NCBI GenBank assembly: GCA_938009335.1
Contig: CALLHT010000297.1
Span: 1-8,189, forward strand
Reading direction: 5' to 3'
Origin: an uncultured Rhizobiaceae group bacterium
GTDB taxonomy: Bacteria; Pseudomonadota; Alphaproteobacteria; Rhizobiales; Rhizobiaceae
Length of the DNA stretch: 8,189 nt
Shown: positions 1 through 5,785 of the stretch, piece by piece
Layout of the letters: each line of letters begins with the position of its first letter
Numbering within the stretch: the stretch's first letter is position 1
The notes under the pieces: generated by a model
Told to the model about the DNA's origin: nothing
Database searches by the model: none
The model's input: only the letters and a program-made list of their open reading frames with translations
Program-made: the position numbers and the translations under genes

Positions 1-1
1 A

Positions 2-1171
2 ACCAAAGATGCGGCTTTCGGTGATACTGTTCCGGATATCGAAGAGTTGCGTTCCGCCATTGAGTATTCACCCAATCTGATGCGTGGGGTGATGAACATT
101 TACAACGCCTATCGCACGTATGGAGAGCGGCTAGCGGAACAGAGCGAATTTTTGTCAGGAGATGAAGATGTAGCTCTGGGTGTCGAGCAAAGCGCACATG
201 ACTTTTTCCGCTCCAACAACAATTATTTCGATGAGCTGGAGAAAGCGGCTCAAAGTTGTATCGGGCGCTCGGTGGCAGAAATCGAAGATCTGCATGGATA
301 TTTGCTAAACTACGTACAGGAAAAACTTGGTGTTCGGGTGAAGCGAGTTCGCGATGAAGTGCTTGGCCGAGCGCTTCGCTATTTTGACCGGAACCAGAAC
401 ACGCTCTTTCTTTCGGACGGCCTCGACTACATGAACCGGATATTCCAGATCGCGCATATGATCGCGCTTATTGAGTATCCGGATCTGATCAATGAACAAA
501 TTCCTGAGGCGCTACTGAAAAAAGAGCATGTGGCTTCCAGATTTCGGATTGAACTCGCCAATTATTTTGCTGCTGCTCTGATGATGCCGTACGAAGAGTT
601 CTACGATGAAGCGGTCGCTTCTCGATATGATATCGATCGATTGGCTGCGCGTTTCTCTGTTTCTTACGAACAAGTTTGCCAGCGGCTTACCACGATGCAG
701 CGACCGGGCAAGCGGGGCATTCCGTTTTTCTTTCTTCGCGTAGACCGAGGGGGTAACGTTTCGAAACGCTTCAATGTGACCCCAATTCAACTCGCTCGCT
801 ATGGGGGGGCGTGTCCAAAGCTAAACGTTCATTATTCGTTTCGGGTGCCCGGCCGAATTTTGATCCAGACTGTAGAGATGCCAGATCATAGCCGATATCT
901 CACCGTGAACCGGACCGTGGATCGACCGTCAATTCGCTATTCCACTGAAGACAAACGCCTTGCGGTTTGCCTAGGCTGTCCGGTGGAGTATGCCCCTGAT
1001 TTGGTGTACGGAAAGGCGACTGATCCAAACATGGTGCAGTTGGTGACAGAAATAGGGGTGAATTGCCGCCTGTGCCCACGCAAAAACTGCGAACAACGCG
1101 CGCATGATCCATTCCACACGACCCTTGAAATTGATGAAGATCGTCGTGGAGTAACCCACTTCGAGAGCTGA
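2..1171 (+). CDS. Short-chain fatty acyl-CoA regulator family protein (ScfR/RamB-like), 5'-truncated
   Basis: The frame is open to the left edge, so the start and the N-terminal XRE helix-turn-helix domain expected in this family lie outside; 389 residues are visible, against a usual length of roughly 470. The C-terminal third is the recognisable DUF2083 region: ACPKLNVH, CLGCPVEYAPDLVYG and the cysteine cluster GVNCRLCPRKNCEQRA. The central part corresponds to the ImmA/IrrE (DUF955) region, but where a metallopeptidase would have HEXXH this protein reads FQIAHMIALIEY, so it is probably not a protease. Family members are cytoplasmic transcription regulators of short-chain acyl-CoA metabolism (glyoxylate or methylcitrate pathway genes); the target here cannot be told. 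The clustered cysteines could bind a metal, which is inference. The gene ends in TGA with no convincing intrinsic terminator after it. A TTG at 47 is only an internal codon, because the frame continues upstream of it. Confidence 0.88.
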   Translation, partial: TKDAAFGDTVPDIEELRSAIEYSPNLMRGVMNIYNAYRTYGERLAEQSEFLSGDEDVALGVEQSAHDFFRSNNNYFDELEKAAQSCIGRSVAEIEDLHGYLLNYVQEKLGVRVKRVRDEVLGRALRYFDRNQNTLFLSDGLDYMNRIFQIAHMIALIEYPDLINEQIPEALLKKEHVASRFRIELANYFAAALMMPYEEFYDEAVASRYDIDRLAARFSVSYEQVCQRLTTMQRPGKRGIPFFFLRVDRGGNVSKRFNVTPIQLARYGGACPKLNVHYSFRVPGRILIQTVEMPDHSRYLTVNRTVDRPSIRYSTEDKRLAVCLGCPVEYAPDLVYGKATDPNMVQLVTEIGVNCRLCPRKNCEQRAHDPFHTTLEIDEDRRGVTHFES

Positions 1172-1222
1172 CCGCCTTGAATCAGGTTGTTTGAAAAATC
1201 AAATAAGTTACAGATAGAAAAG

Positions 1223-1283
1223 AAAAAAAAGCAACGCACCCAATCAGAGGGAAAGGGGCGTTATGTCCCTATGAGTGCATTGC
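1223..1283 (-). terminator. Intrinsic terminator on the minus strand, orphan
   Basis: Read on the minus strand, GCAATGCACTCA (1283 to 1272) pairs with TGGGTGCGTTGC (1242 to 1231) as a 12-bp stem with two G-U wobbles. An uninterrupted run of eight T (1230 to 1223), then C and four more T, follows directly. The 29-base loop contains a second small stem, AGGGA/TCCCT (1248-1252 and 1266-1270). This is the classic hairpin plus T-tract architecture. No minus-strand gene lies just upstream of it, since the + strand luxR-type gene begins at 1405. It therefore either ends a small RNA starting in this intergenic region or blocks antisense transcription into the upstream regulator gene. The long loop is atypical, which lowers confidence. 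Confidence 0.5.
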
Positions 1284-1313
1284 CGATAAGGCATTAACCA
1301 ATAGTCTGATTGG
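1240..1313. repeat. 9-base inverted repeat with nested small palindromes
   Basis: CCAATCAGA at 1240-1248 is matched exactly by its reverse complement TCTGATTGG at 1305-1313. Between them lie TGCC/GGCA arms (1281-1284 and 1290-1293), and the right arm itself belongs to a CCAAT-N6-ATTGG palindrome (1298-1313). In RNA, pairing of the 9-base arms would cross the minus-strand terminator stem, sharing bases 1240-1242. The two folds could therefore be alternatives, as in an attenuator. Whether this is an RNA fold, a protein site or chance is not settled. Confidence 0.4.
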
Positions 1314-1391
1314 CTTGTAAACCCGCCGAGAAACAGGGTAGTGTTTGTTTGAACTGATCTATTAAGTTGAAAAGCGTTTTGTTTCTGGGGC

Positions 1392-1396
1392 AGGGA
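1392..1396 (+). promoter_or_regulatory. Ribosome binding site of the LuxR-type gene
   Basis: AGGGA lies 8 bases before the ATG at 1405 and supports that start. I found no convincing -35/-10 pair in the 233-base region upstream. Confidence 0.6.
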
Positions 1397-1404
1397 ACAC
1401 GAAT

Positions 1405-1749
1405 ATGCTGACAGAAAAACAAACCGAGGTGATGTCGCTCAAGTCCAGCGGTATGACCAACAAGCAAATTGCCAATGCGCTTTCGCTCAATGAGTCGACT
1501 GTGCAAGAACATGTTCAAGCTGTTGTAAAAAAACTGGGGGCCAATAACGCGACACATTGTGTAACTCTATTCGCGCAGCAAAGACTTGCGGATCGACTTC
1601 GCGCCAGTGGCCTTGAAGAAACCCTGCGTGCTTTTATCAAGATGCAAACGGGCAAAGAATCTCTATCTGAGATTACATTGGATGATGGCCTTGCGGACAT
1701 CGTCGAGTATATTGAATCAGTGCTGTCTCAGGTTTCGCAAAATGATTGA
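1405..1749 (+). CDS. Stand-alone LuxR/GerE-family HTH transcription regulator
   Basis: This 114-residue cytoplasmic protein is essentially one LuxR-type DNA-binding domain at residues 1-60. The order of conserved features fits GerE: LTEKQTEVMSLKSSGMTNKQ, then IANALSLNESTVQEHV as the scaffold and recognition helices, then VKKLGANN. Residues 61-114 form an acidic, probably helical tail (EETLRAFIKM, DDGLADIVEYIESVL) that may mediate dimerisation or partner contact. No autoinducer-binding or receiver domain is fused to it, so the input must come from elsewhere. The next gene overlaps the last 8 bases, which suggests translational coupling and a functional pair. The start at ATG 1405 is supported by an AGGGA ribosome site. 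The LuxR-type HTH call is secure; the regulated genes are unknown. Confidence 0.87.
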   Translation: MLTEKQTEVMSLKSSGMTNKQIANALSLNESTVQEHVQAVVKKLGANNATHCVTLFAQQRLADRLRASGLEETLRAFIKMQTGKESLSEITLDDGLADIVEYIESVLSQVSQND

Positions 1750-2218
1750 ATACGATTCCAAACGCCTTTCTCCAGACTATTTGTGCCGGTCAAAGTTTTC
1801 CGTCATCACGAGTCTGCATGATTATATGACGAGCAATAACTTCACCATCGATATGGATTTTGCCGAGTTTTTTCCGCATCTGACAATTTGCCAACCGACT
1901 AAAACTTATGAGCTTGCTCCGCCCATTTTGTTGATGGGCAATCAGTCAGATCAAAAGAAGCTGTTCGAAACTCACTACGGAAATGATGCTTTTACAACCG
2001 GTAGAACGCCGGACGCAAATCTCGAACGCCTTGCTGCGGCAGGATATGAAGATGCGGTAGAAAACGGCACCTTCTGTCAGGAGTGCGAGGCGACAGTTAT
2101 GTTTCCTGAAGGACCACAATTTGTACCGTTTCTGAGGTATATGGTGCATTATCAGGATCCCGGCGGTCGAAAGCTTATTGCTTATGCAGCAACCCTCCTA
2201 AACCGAACGTGGCAATAG
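1742..2218 (+). CDS. Protein of unknown function with PAS-like C-terminal half
   Basis: I do not recognise this 158-residue protein. The ATG at 1742 lies inside the last codons of the LuxR-type gene (8-base overlap) and no strong ribosome site is seen, so coupled translation is likely. The frame is open further upstream, to 1586, but that part only shadows the preceding gene. There is no signal peptide or membrane segment. Residues about 75-153 resemble the second half of a PAS-like sensor fold: a helical ANLERLAAAGYEDAVENG stretch, then strands around CQECEATVMFPEG, PFLRYMVHYQD and GGRKLIAYAATLL. A CxxC pair (C112, C115) and cysteines C15 and C50 could allow metal binding or redox sensing, which is inference. 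The likely role is sensory partner to the adjacent HTH protein. Its 3' end overlaps the convergent GNAT-like gene by 44 bases. Confidence 0.8.
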   Translation: MIEYDSKRLSPDYLCRSKFSVITSLHDYMTSNNFTIDMDFAEFFPHLTICQPTKTYELAPPILLMGNQSDQKKLFETHYGNDAFTTGRTPDANLERLAAAGYEDAVENGTFCQECEATVMFPEGPQFVPFLRYMVHYQDPGGRKLIAYAATLLNRTWQ

Positions 2219-2873
2219 CCCAGGCATTGCGCGCTAATCCGCTGCGATCAAGAGCAGCGAGGTAATCGTCAGCACGAATACCCTTGGGAGGTTTCTCCCA
2301 ATGTGTGCCGATAGGCGCTTTGTGATTGTAGCCAAATCGCCCGGCAAACCCACGTTGGGTTACGTTCTTTTTGTCAATGAACCCGTAAATCCAGTCCGGT
2401 TTCCATTTTATCTCTGCATAAAGGAAGGATTGAAGCGCAATCGATGTGGATAGCCCTTCAACACCACGAAATGCTTCAGTCATATAAAGGTCGCCGCCAT
2501 AGACGATCTTACCGGCCATTTGATGAGCAAGTTCAGGCTGCATTTTTCCTATTTTGCCACCGGCATACGCCAGTGATTGCTGCCCGGAAGTCCAGATGGT
2601 GGCAAGGTCGGTATCTTGATAGTCGTCATGGCGCATAGCATGAATGCATATGGTTTTGTTCTTATGGCGCCATTCAAGCCAAAATGCATTTCCCTGATGT
2701 AGTAGCGTTCTCTTTGTGTCAAACTGGCCTGAGCACTTCGTACCACGAAGCTTCTTCATTCGTTTTTTGAATTTATTAAAATCGTGATGTTGGCGTGTCG
2801 AAATTTCCAACCCCAATAGATGCTGTTGAATAAAGGTCAGCGCGCCAGCGATGTCATTCTCTAAAATATTCAT
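2175..2873 (-). CDS. GNAT-like acyltransferase, substrate unknown
   Basis: This is a 232-residue cytoplasmic protein with no signal peptide. The central part fits a GNAT fold: GGDLYMTEAFRGVEGLSTSI (residues 126-145) looks like strand 4 and motif A, with an R-x-x-x-G-L pyrophosphate-binding-like turn. DWIYGFIDKKN then VTQRGFAGRFGYN (to residue 183) resembles strand 5 and the usual N...F..(L/F)GF ending. The N-terminal 60 residues are helical and basic (KFKKRMKKLRG) and match nothing I know. The ATG at 2873 was chosen because GGGGTGG sits just upstream; TTG 2891 and ATG 2885 in the same frame lack a ribosome site and fall in an inverted repeat. The gene is co-directional with the solute-binding protein and desaturase genes, 108 bases downstream of them. 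The acyl donor and acceptor cannot be told. The coding call is firm; the GNAT assignment is moderate. Confidence 0.72.
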   Translation of the reverse strand: MNILENDIAGALTFIQQHLLGLEISTRQHHDFNKFKKRMKKLRGTKCSGQFDTKRTLLHQGNAFWLEWRHKNKTICIHAMRHDDYQDTDLATIWTSGQQSLAYAGGKIGKMQPELAHQMAGKIVYGGDLYMTEAFRGVEGLSTSIALQSFLYAEIKWKPDWIYGFIDKKNVTQRGFAGRFGYNHKAPIGTHWEKPPKGIRADDYLAALDRSGLARNAWAIATFGLGGLLHKQ

Positions 2874-2884
2874 AGCCCACCCCA

Positions 2885-2901
2885 TGCTCAAGAAATGAGC
2901 A
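2885..2901. promoter_or_regulatory. Inverted repeat at the start of the GNAT-like gene
   Basis: TGCTCA and TGAGCA are perfect 6-base arms separated by AGAAA. The repeat lies 12 bases upstream of the chosen start codon and covers two alternative starts, a position suited to an operator or a small mRNA hairpin. No matching copy was seen elsewhere in the window. Confidence 0.35.
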
Positions 2902-2981
2902 AATCTAAAAACAATACATATTAGTGAAATAGGTCTCTACTGTATTTACGGGTAGTTTTGAGGATTTTCAGGAGCTAAAGA

Positions 2982-3761
2982 CTATCGCGACGCAAGGAAA
3001 ATGTCGTAGTCACTGTCGTGGGCAGGCAAAACTTCTTTAATGAGGAGTGTGTCCAGATCTGATTTTGACAGTTTTGCATGTGCGTTAGAAACGGCATCAA
3101 ACAATTGGTCTTTGCTTTCTGCGTGACGATTTGATGTGATTAAAGGCAGTCCCGGTTTTGGGATGGAATGCCCAAGAATTTGAACGGCATTGACCGCGGC
3201 ATTTTCAAAGCGTTTCGCCAGTTCGAAGGCAACCGCGTCAATGGCCGCAATCTGTGCATCGCCATTGGCGACAGCTTTCACAGAATTACGATGCGCGCGT
3301 GTGAGAACGCGCTGTTGCTCAGCAATAGCCAGAGTTGTCGGCTTTCCTGAAATCTCTGAGAAGACATGGAAACCGGATTGAGAATCATCACCATTGATTG
3401 CCACGGATGGGCAGGTTTGCAGTGTTTGCGCATCTTCAAGATAGCGACTGTCACTCGCGTTCTGCCCAATATATACCGAGCGATAGGTGCCAGGAGGACA
3501 TCCATCAAGCCCATAATCAAAACGGGCAAATGGAACAACGCTATCCCTCAATGAATTGACGTATGGCCAGCCGCAGGTTTGACCGATTACCAATTCCGGA
3601 GAGGTCCAAAGCGGCATTTGATCCTCAACATGGTGCAAAATTCCGGGAGTGGGAAGATCAGTGTGCCGCAACTCTTCCGCGATCAGATTCCAGAAACGTT
3701 CGAGCGATGCTCGCGTCTCAGGCCAATCATACATGGATAAGGTTGCTATCGGTTCAGCCAC
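2982..3761 (-). CDS. PhnD/SsuA/transferrin-like solute-binding protein without signal peptide
   Basis: This 259-residue protein belongs to the phosphate/phosphite/phosphonate-type periplasmic-binding family (PF12974-like). Landmarks in order are LSMYDWPE near the N-terminus (residues 8-15), ELVIGQTCGWPY (56-67), CPPGTYRS (88-95), INGDDSQSGFHVF (122-134), AQIAAIDAVAFELAKR (169-184) and PKPGLPLIT (201-209). These line up with conserved blocks of the family, which usually serves ABC importers. No signal peptide or lipobox is visible, so it may act in the cytoplasm or its ligand-binding role may be repurposed. No ABC permease or ATPase gene is nearby. The GTG at 3761 is preferred because AGAGGA lies 9 bases upstream; a TTG at 3779 overlapping the desaturase stop is the alternative. 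The tight linkage indicates cotranscription with the desaturase. The ligand is unknown. Confidence 0.82.
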   Translation of the reverse strand: MAEPIATLSMYDWPETRASLERFWNLIAEELRHTDLPTPGILHHVEDQMPLWTSPELVIGQTCGWPYVNSLRDSVVPFARFDYGLDGCPPGTYRSVYIGQNASDSRYLEDAQTLQTCPSVAINGDDSQSGFHVFSEISGKPTTLAIAEQQRVLTRAHRNSVKAVANGDAQIAAIDAVAFELAKRFENAAVNAVQILGHSIPKPGLPLITSNRHAESKDQLFDAVSNAHAKLSKSDLDTLLIKEVLPAHDSDYDIFLASR

Positions 3762-3770
3762 GCCGAGCTG

Positions 3771-3776
3771 TCCTCT
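3771..3776 (-). promoter_or_regulatory. Ribosome binding site deciding the GTG start
   Basis: On the minus strand AGAGGA lies 9 bases before the GTG at 3761. It overlaps the last base of the desaturase stop codon, so a terminating ribosome would be close to the next start. No comparable site precedes the TTG at 3779. Confidence 0.5.
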
Positions 3777-4699
3777 CAAGATTGGCGCAGGAATGGATGC
3801 GCTACCGGCTCCTTGCTGCGCAGAAAGAATTTTTGAAACACTTCGAAATAAGATCGATATACATACGCGCCATTTTCAGCAAGGAACAGATCCCGTTTCT
3901 CGCTATATTCCTTTGGCAAATGATACCAGGGTACATACGGTTGATCATGGTGCAAAAAATGATAGTTGTTGAAGAGAAACAGAAACGCAATCGGGCATGG
4001 CGTTTCTATGATCACCGTGCGTTGCGAATGATCGGGCGCTGCTTGATGCTCAAGAAACGTGCGGATCAACAGGATTGAGTGGCCGAGATAGATGGATGCT
4101 ATCCATTGCCAGAGCGCTATTTGGCTGAATGTGACAATCAACCAGACCATGACCCCGCATAAAGCGATGTGCAGAGCCCAGGGCAAAAAGAGTTTCTTTC
4201 CCGCTCCGTCACGGCGCAAAACGGTATTCATCTCATGTGCATAAAATCGACCTAACCCGATGATCGGACCGATCAACATGCGCCCGAGAAGCGTGTTGTT
4301 GAACGTCAGGATCATCTTGGCGCCGCGATTTCTTGTCATCCACTGGTGCTTGGCAAGGTACCAGCTTTCCGGATCATCAAACGGATCCGTCAATTCGTCT
4401 GTTTCATGGTGATGAAGGTGTGTATCCCGAAACCGCTCATAGGGGATAGACCAGCCTATTGGTAGCAAGGTCATGAGACGGTTGATCGCTTCATTTCGGG
4501 TAGGATGGCCGTGAACCACTTCATGAGTGATCGACATAAATAGTGTGATGTTGATCGCGCTGATAATGACCCACAAAAGCGGATGAAGATGTTGGCTGAT
4601 TAGAAGTAATGTGAGCCAGAGCGTATAACTCGCAATGATCAGCAAAACGGTTTGCCATTCTATACGTGCGATATTATTAGCCCGCTTTTCACTTTTCAT
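3776..4699 (-). CDS. Membrane-bound fatty acid desaturase family protein
   Basis: This 307-residue inner-membrane protein carries the three histidine boxes of the di-iron fatty acid desaturase superfamily (PF00487): HEVVHGH (H59, H63, H65), HLHHHE (H94, H96-H98) and NNYHFLHHDQP (H247, H250, H251). Hydrophobic segments lie at about 15-35, 40-58, 172-190 and 195-215, the usual arrangement with the histidines facing the cytoplasm. The family uses O2 and an electron donor to desaturate or hydroxylate acyl chains or related lipids; the exact substrate is not evident. The ATG at 4699 has GGGG 5 bases upstream. The frame stays open to 4861, but that would overlap the divergent regulator gene and adds no family features. 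It is the first gene of a minus-strand group with the solute-binding protein gene, and is divergent from the XRE gene, its likely regulator. Confidence 0.88.
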   Translation of the reverse strand: MKSEKRANNIARIEWQTVLLIIASYTLWLTLLLISQHLHPLLWVIISAINITLFMSITHEVVHGHPTRNEAINRLMTLLPIGWSIPYERFRDTHLHHHETDELTDPFDDPESWYLAKHQWMTRNRGAKMILTFNNTLLGRMLIGPIIGLGRFYAHEMNTVLRRDGAGKKLFLPWALHIALCGVMVWLIVTFSQIALWQWIASIYLGHSILLIRTFLEHQAAPDHSQRTVIIETPCPIAFLFLFNNYHFLHHDQPYVPWYHLPKEYSEKRDLFLAENGAYVYRSYFEVFQKFFLRSKEPVAHPFLRQS

Positions 4700-4788
4700 G
4701 AATGCCCCAATTCTTATTCTTTTCAGGGTATTATGGCCTAAACTTGAATCAGATTGCGATGAGCGTTTGTGCGGCAATTGGTAAGAAA

Positions 4789-4806
4789 TGTTGTGCAAAT
4801 ACAACA
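4789..4806. promoter_or_regulatory. Inverted repeat in the divergent desaturase/XRE promoter region
   Basis: TGTTGT and ACAACA form perfect 6-base arms around GCAAAT, 23 bases before the XRE start codon. A related TTGTGC half lies 24 bases upstream (4767-4772; the one inside the repeat is at 4791-4796), and a further GTGC lies at 4810-4813. This pattern suits an operator for a dimeric HTH protein, most simply autoregulation by the XRE protein and control of the desaturase. The binding protein is inferred. Confidence 0.45.
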
Positions 4807-4828
4807 AAAGTGCGAATAGTATCAAATC

Positions 4829-5674
4829 ATGAGTATAGATAAGCGCAAGATATCGCAGCAATTTCGGGATAGACTACGGTTGCTGATCAGTCGCGAGGCG
4901 ATGTCCGTTTCTGCTTTTGCGCAGGAATGTAACCTGGATCGCTCCGCTCTCAGCCAGTTTCTGAATGAAGCTTCTATCAGATTACCCCGAAGTGAAACGC
5001 TGATTGCAATCGCATCGTCTCAGAATGTGAGCATGGATTGGTTGCTGGGCCTGAGTCAGGATGAGACAGGATTGGGCGAAGTATCTTCGGTCTTTGATAT
5101 TGAACACGCCAGCCCGGAGCAGGGACATTCGTTACTCGCGCAGTGGCATACAGAAGCTGCTGGATATAAAATCCGGTATGTACCCAGCAGTCTACCGGAT
5201 TTGTTGCGAACGCGTGCCGTCGTCGAGTTTGAGTTTGGCGAGAAGCAGTCTGTTCCCGCCGATGACAAAAACGCCTTCGCCCGAGAACAGCTGGATTACA
5301 ACCGACGGCCGGAAACGGACATGGAGGTTGTGATGCCCTTTCAGCGCATGGAAAATCTGGCTGCAGGTCGAGATATCTGGGAAGGCCTTACCCGCGGAAA
5401 AAGACAAGCGCAGATTGAACATATGGCTGACTTAATAGACGAGTTGTATCCCACGTTTCGGCTGTTCATGTTTGATGGTCGGAAACACTTCATCTCTCCA
5501 TACACGGTATTTGGTCCCAAACGAGCTGCGGTTTATCTTGGAGGGATGTATATGGTCATCAACTCTGTAGATCACATTCGCCAACTTACACAACGATTTG
5601 ATGAATCGATTAGAGCGGCAACAATACCCGCAGACCGTGTATCGGCTTGGCTCAGAGACTTGCGGGTAACGTAA
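4829..5674 (+). CDS. XRE-family transcriptional regulator
   Basis: This 281-residue cytoplasmic protein has an N-terminal Cro/CI-type helix-turn-helix at about residues 12-76: FRDRLRLLISREAMSVSAFA, then QECNLDRSALSQFLN as the helix-turn-helix core, then ETLIAIASSQNVSMDWLLGL. The remaining ~200 residues form a separate domain (for example YKIRYVPSSLPDLLRTRAV and FRLFMFDGRKHFISPYTVFG) that I cannot name; it probably senses a ligand or mediates oligomerisation. It is transcribed away from the desaturase across 129 bases, and cydA starts 111 bases after its stop, so either may be its target. No Shine-Dalgarno sequence is visible in the 20 bases before the ATG at 4829, which suggests a leaderless or weakly initiated message. 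The HTH begins about 12 residues in, so a later start is unlikely. Confidence 0.87.
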   Translation: MSIDKRKISQQFRDRLRLLISREAMSVSAFAQECNLDRSALSQFLNEASIRLPRSETLIAIASSQNVSMDWLLGLSQDETGLGEVSSVFDIEHASPEQGHSLLAQWHTEAAGYKIRYVPSSLPDLLRTRAVVEFEFGEKQSVPADDKNAFAREQLDYNRRPETDMEVVMPFQRMENLAAGRDIWEGLTRGKRQAQIEHMADLIDELYPTFRLFMFDGRKHFISPYTVFGPKRAAVYLGGMYMVINSVDHIRQLTQRFDESIRAATIPADRVSAWLRDLRVT

Positions 5675-5686
5675 TCGCTTGCACAT

Positions 5687-5704
5687 CCTGTCGCATGCGT
5701 CAGG
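5687..5704. promoter_or_regulatory. Near-perfect palindrome upstream of cydA
   Basis: CCTGTCGCATGCGTCAGG is self-complementary at 16 of 18 positions; only the T/T pair fails. A -10-like TATAAG lies at 5711-5716, so with a 17-base spacer the -35 position would fall inside the palindrome. That suits a regulator of cydAB transcription. It could instead be a weak hairpin after the XRE gene, but no T-run follows. No FNR-type TTGAT-N4-ATCAA site is present. Confidence 0.45.
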
Positions 5705-5785
5705 CTGTCATATAAGAAAATGCGAAAGATCACATACCTTAATCATGGGTGGAGCAAATAAAGCAACCGGCATCAGGTGGATGGC

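Noticed and set aside
1189..1204. TTTGA-AAAA-TCAAA hairpin as terminator of the first gene
   Set aside because: The 5-bp A/T-rich stem has no following T-run on the + strand.
1294..1557. 87-codon minus-strand open frame
   Set aside because: It is antisense to the LuxR-type gene, has no ribosome site or recognisable motif, and is best explained as a shadow.
2175..2873. LuxI-type autoinducer synthase, given the nearby LuxR-type protein
   Set aside because: The YQDTDLATIW stretch only loosely recalls the LuxI acidic motif. The conserved Arg/Trp/Asp pattern is not convincing, and the LuxR-type protein lacks an autoinducer domain.
3762..3779. TTG start of the solute-binding protein overlapping the desaturase stop
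   Set aside because: No ribosome site precedes it, whereas GTG 3761 has AGAGGA at good spacing. It remains possible and would add only six residues.
4700..4861. Upstream extension of the desaturase frame to 4861
   Set aside because: It would overlap the divergent XRE gene start, adds no family features, and the ATG at 4699 has its own GGGG ribosome site.
5777..5785. GTG start for cydA
   Set aside because: It lies within the ribosome site serving ATG 5786, and the family N-terminus normally begins MDP.
5675..5785. FNR/FixK or CRP-type box upstream of cydA
   Set aside because: No TTGAT-N4-ATCAA or TGTGA-N6-TCACA was found; only a lone TCACA half-site is present.
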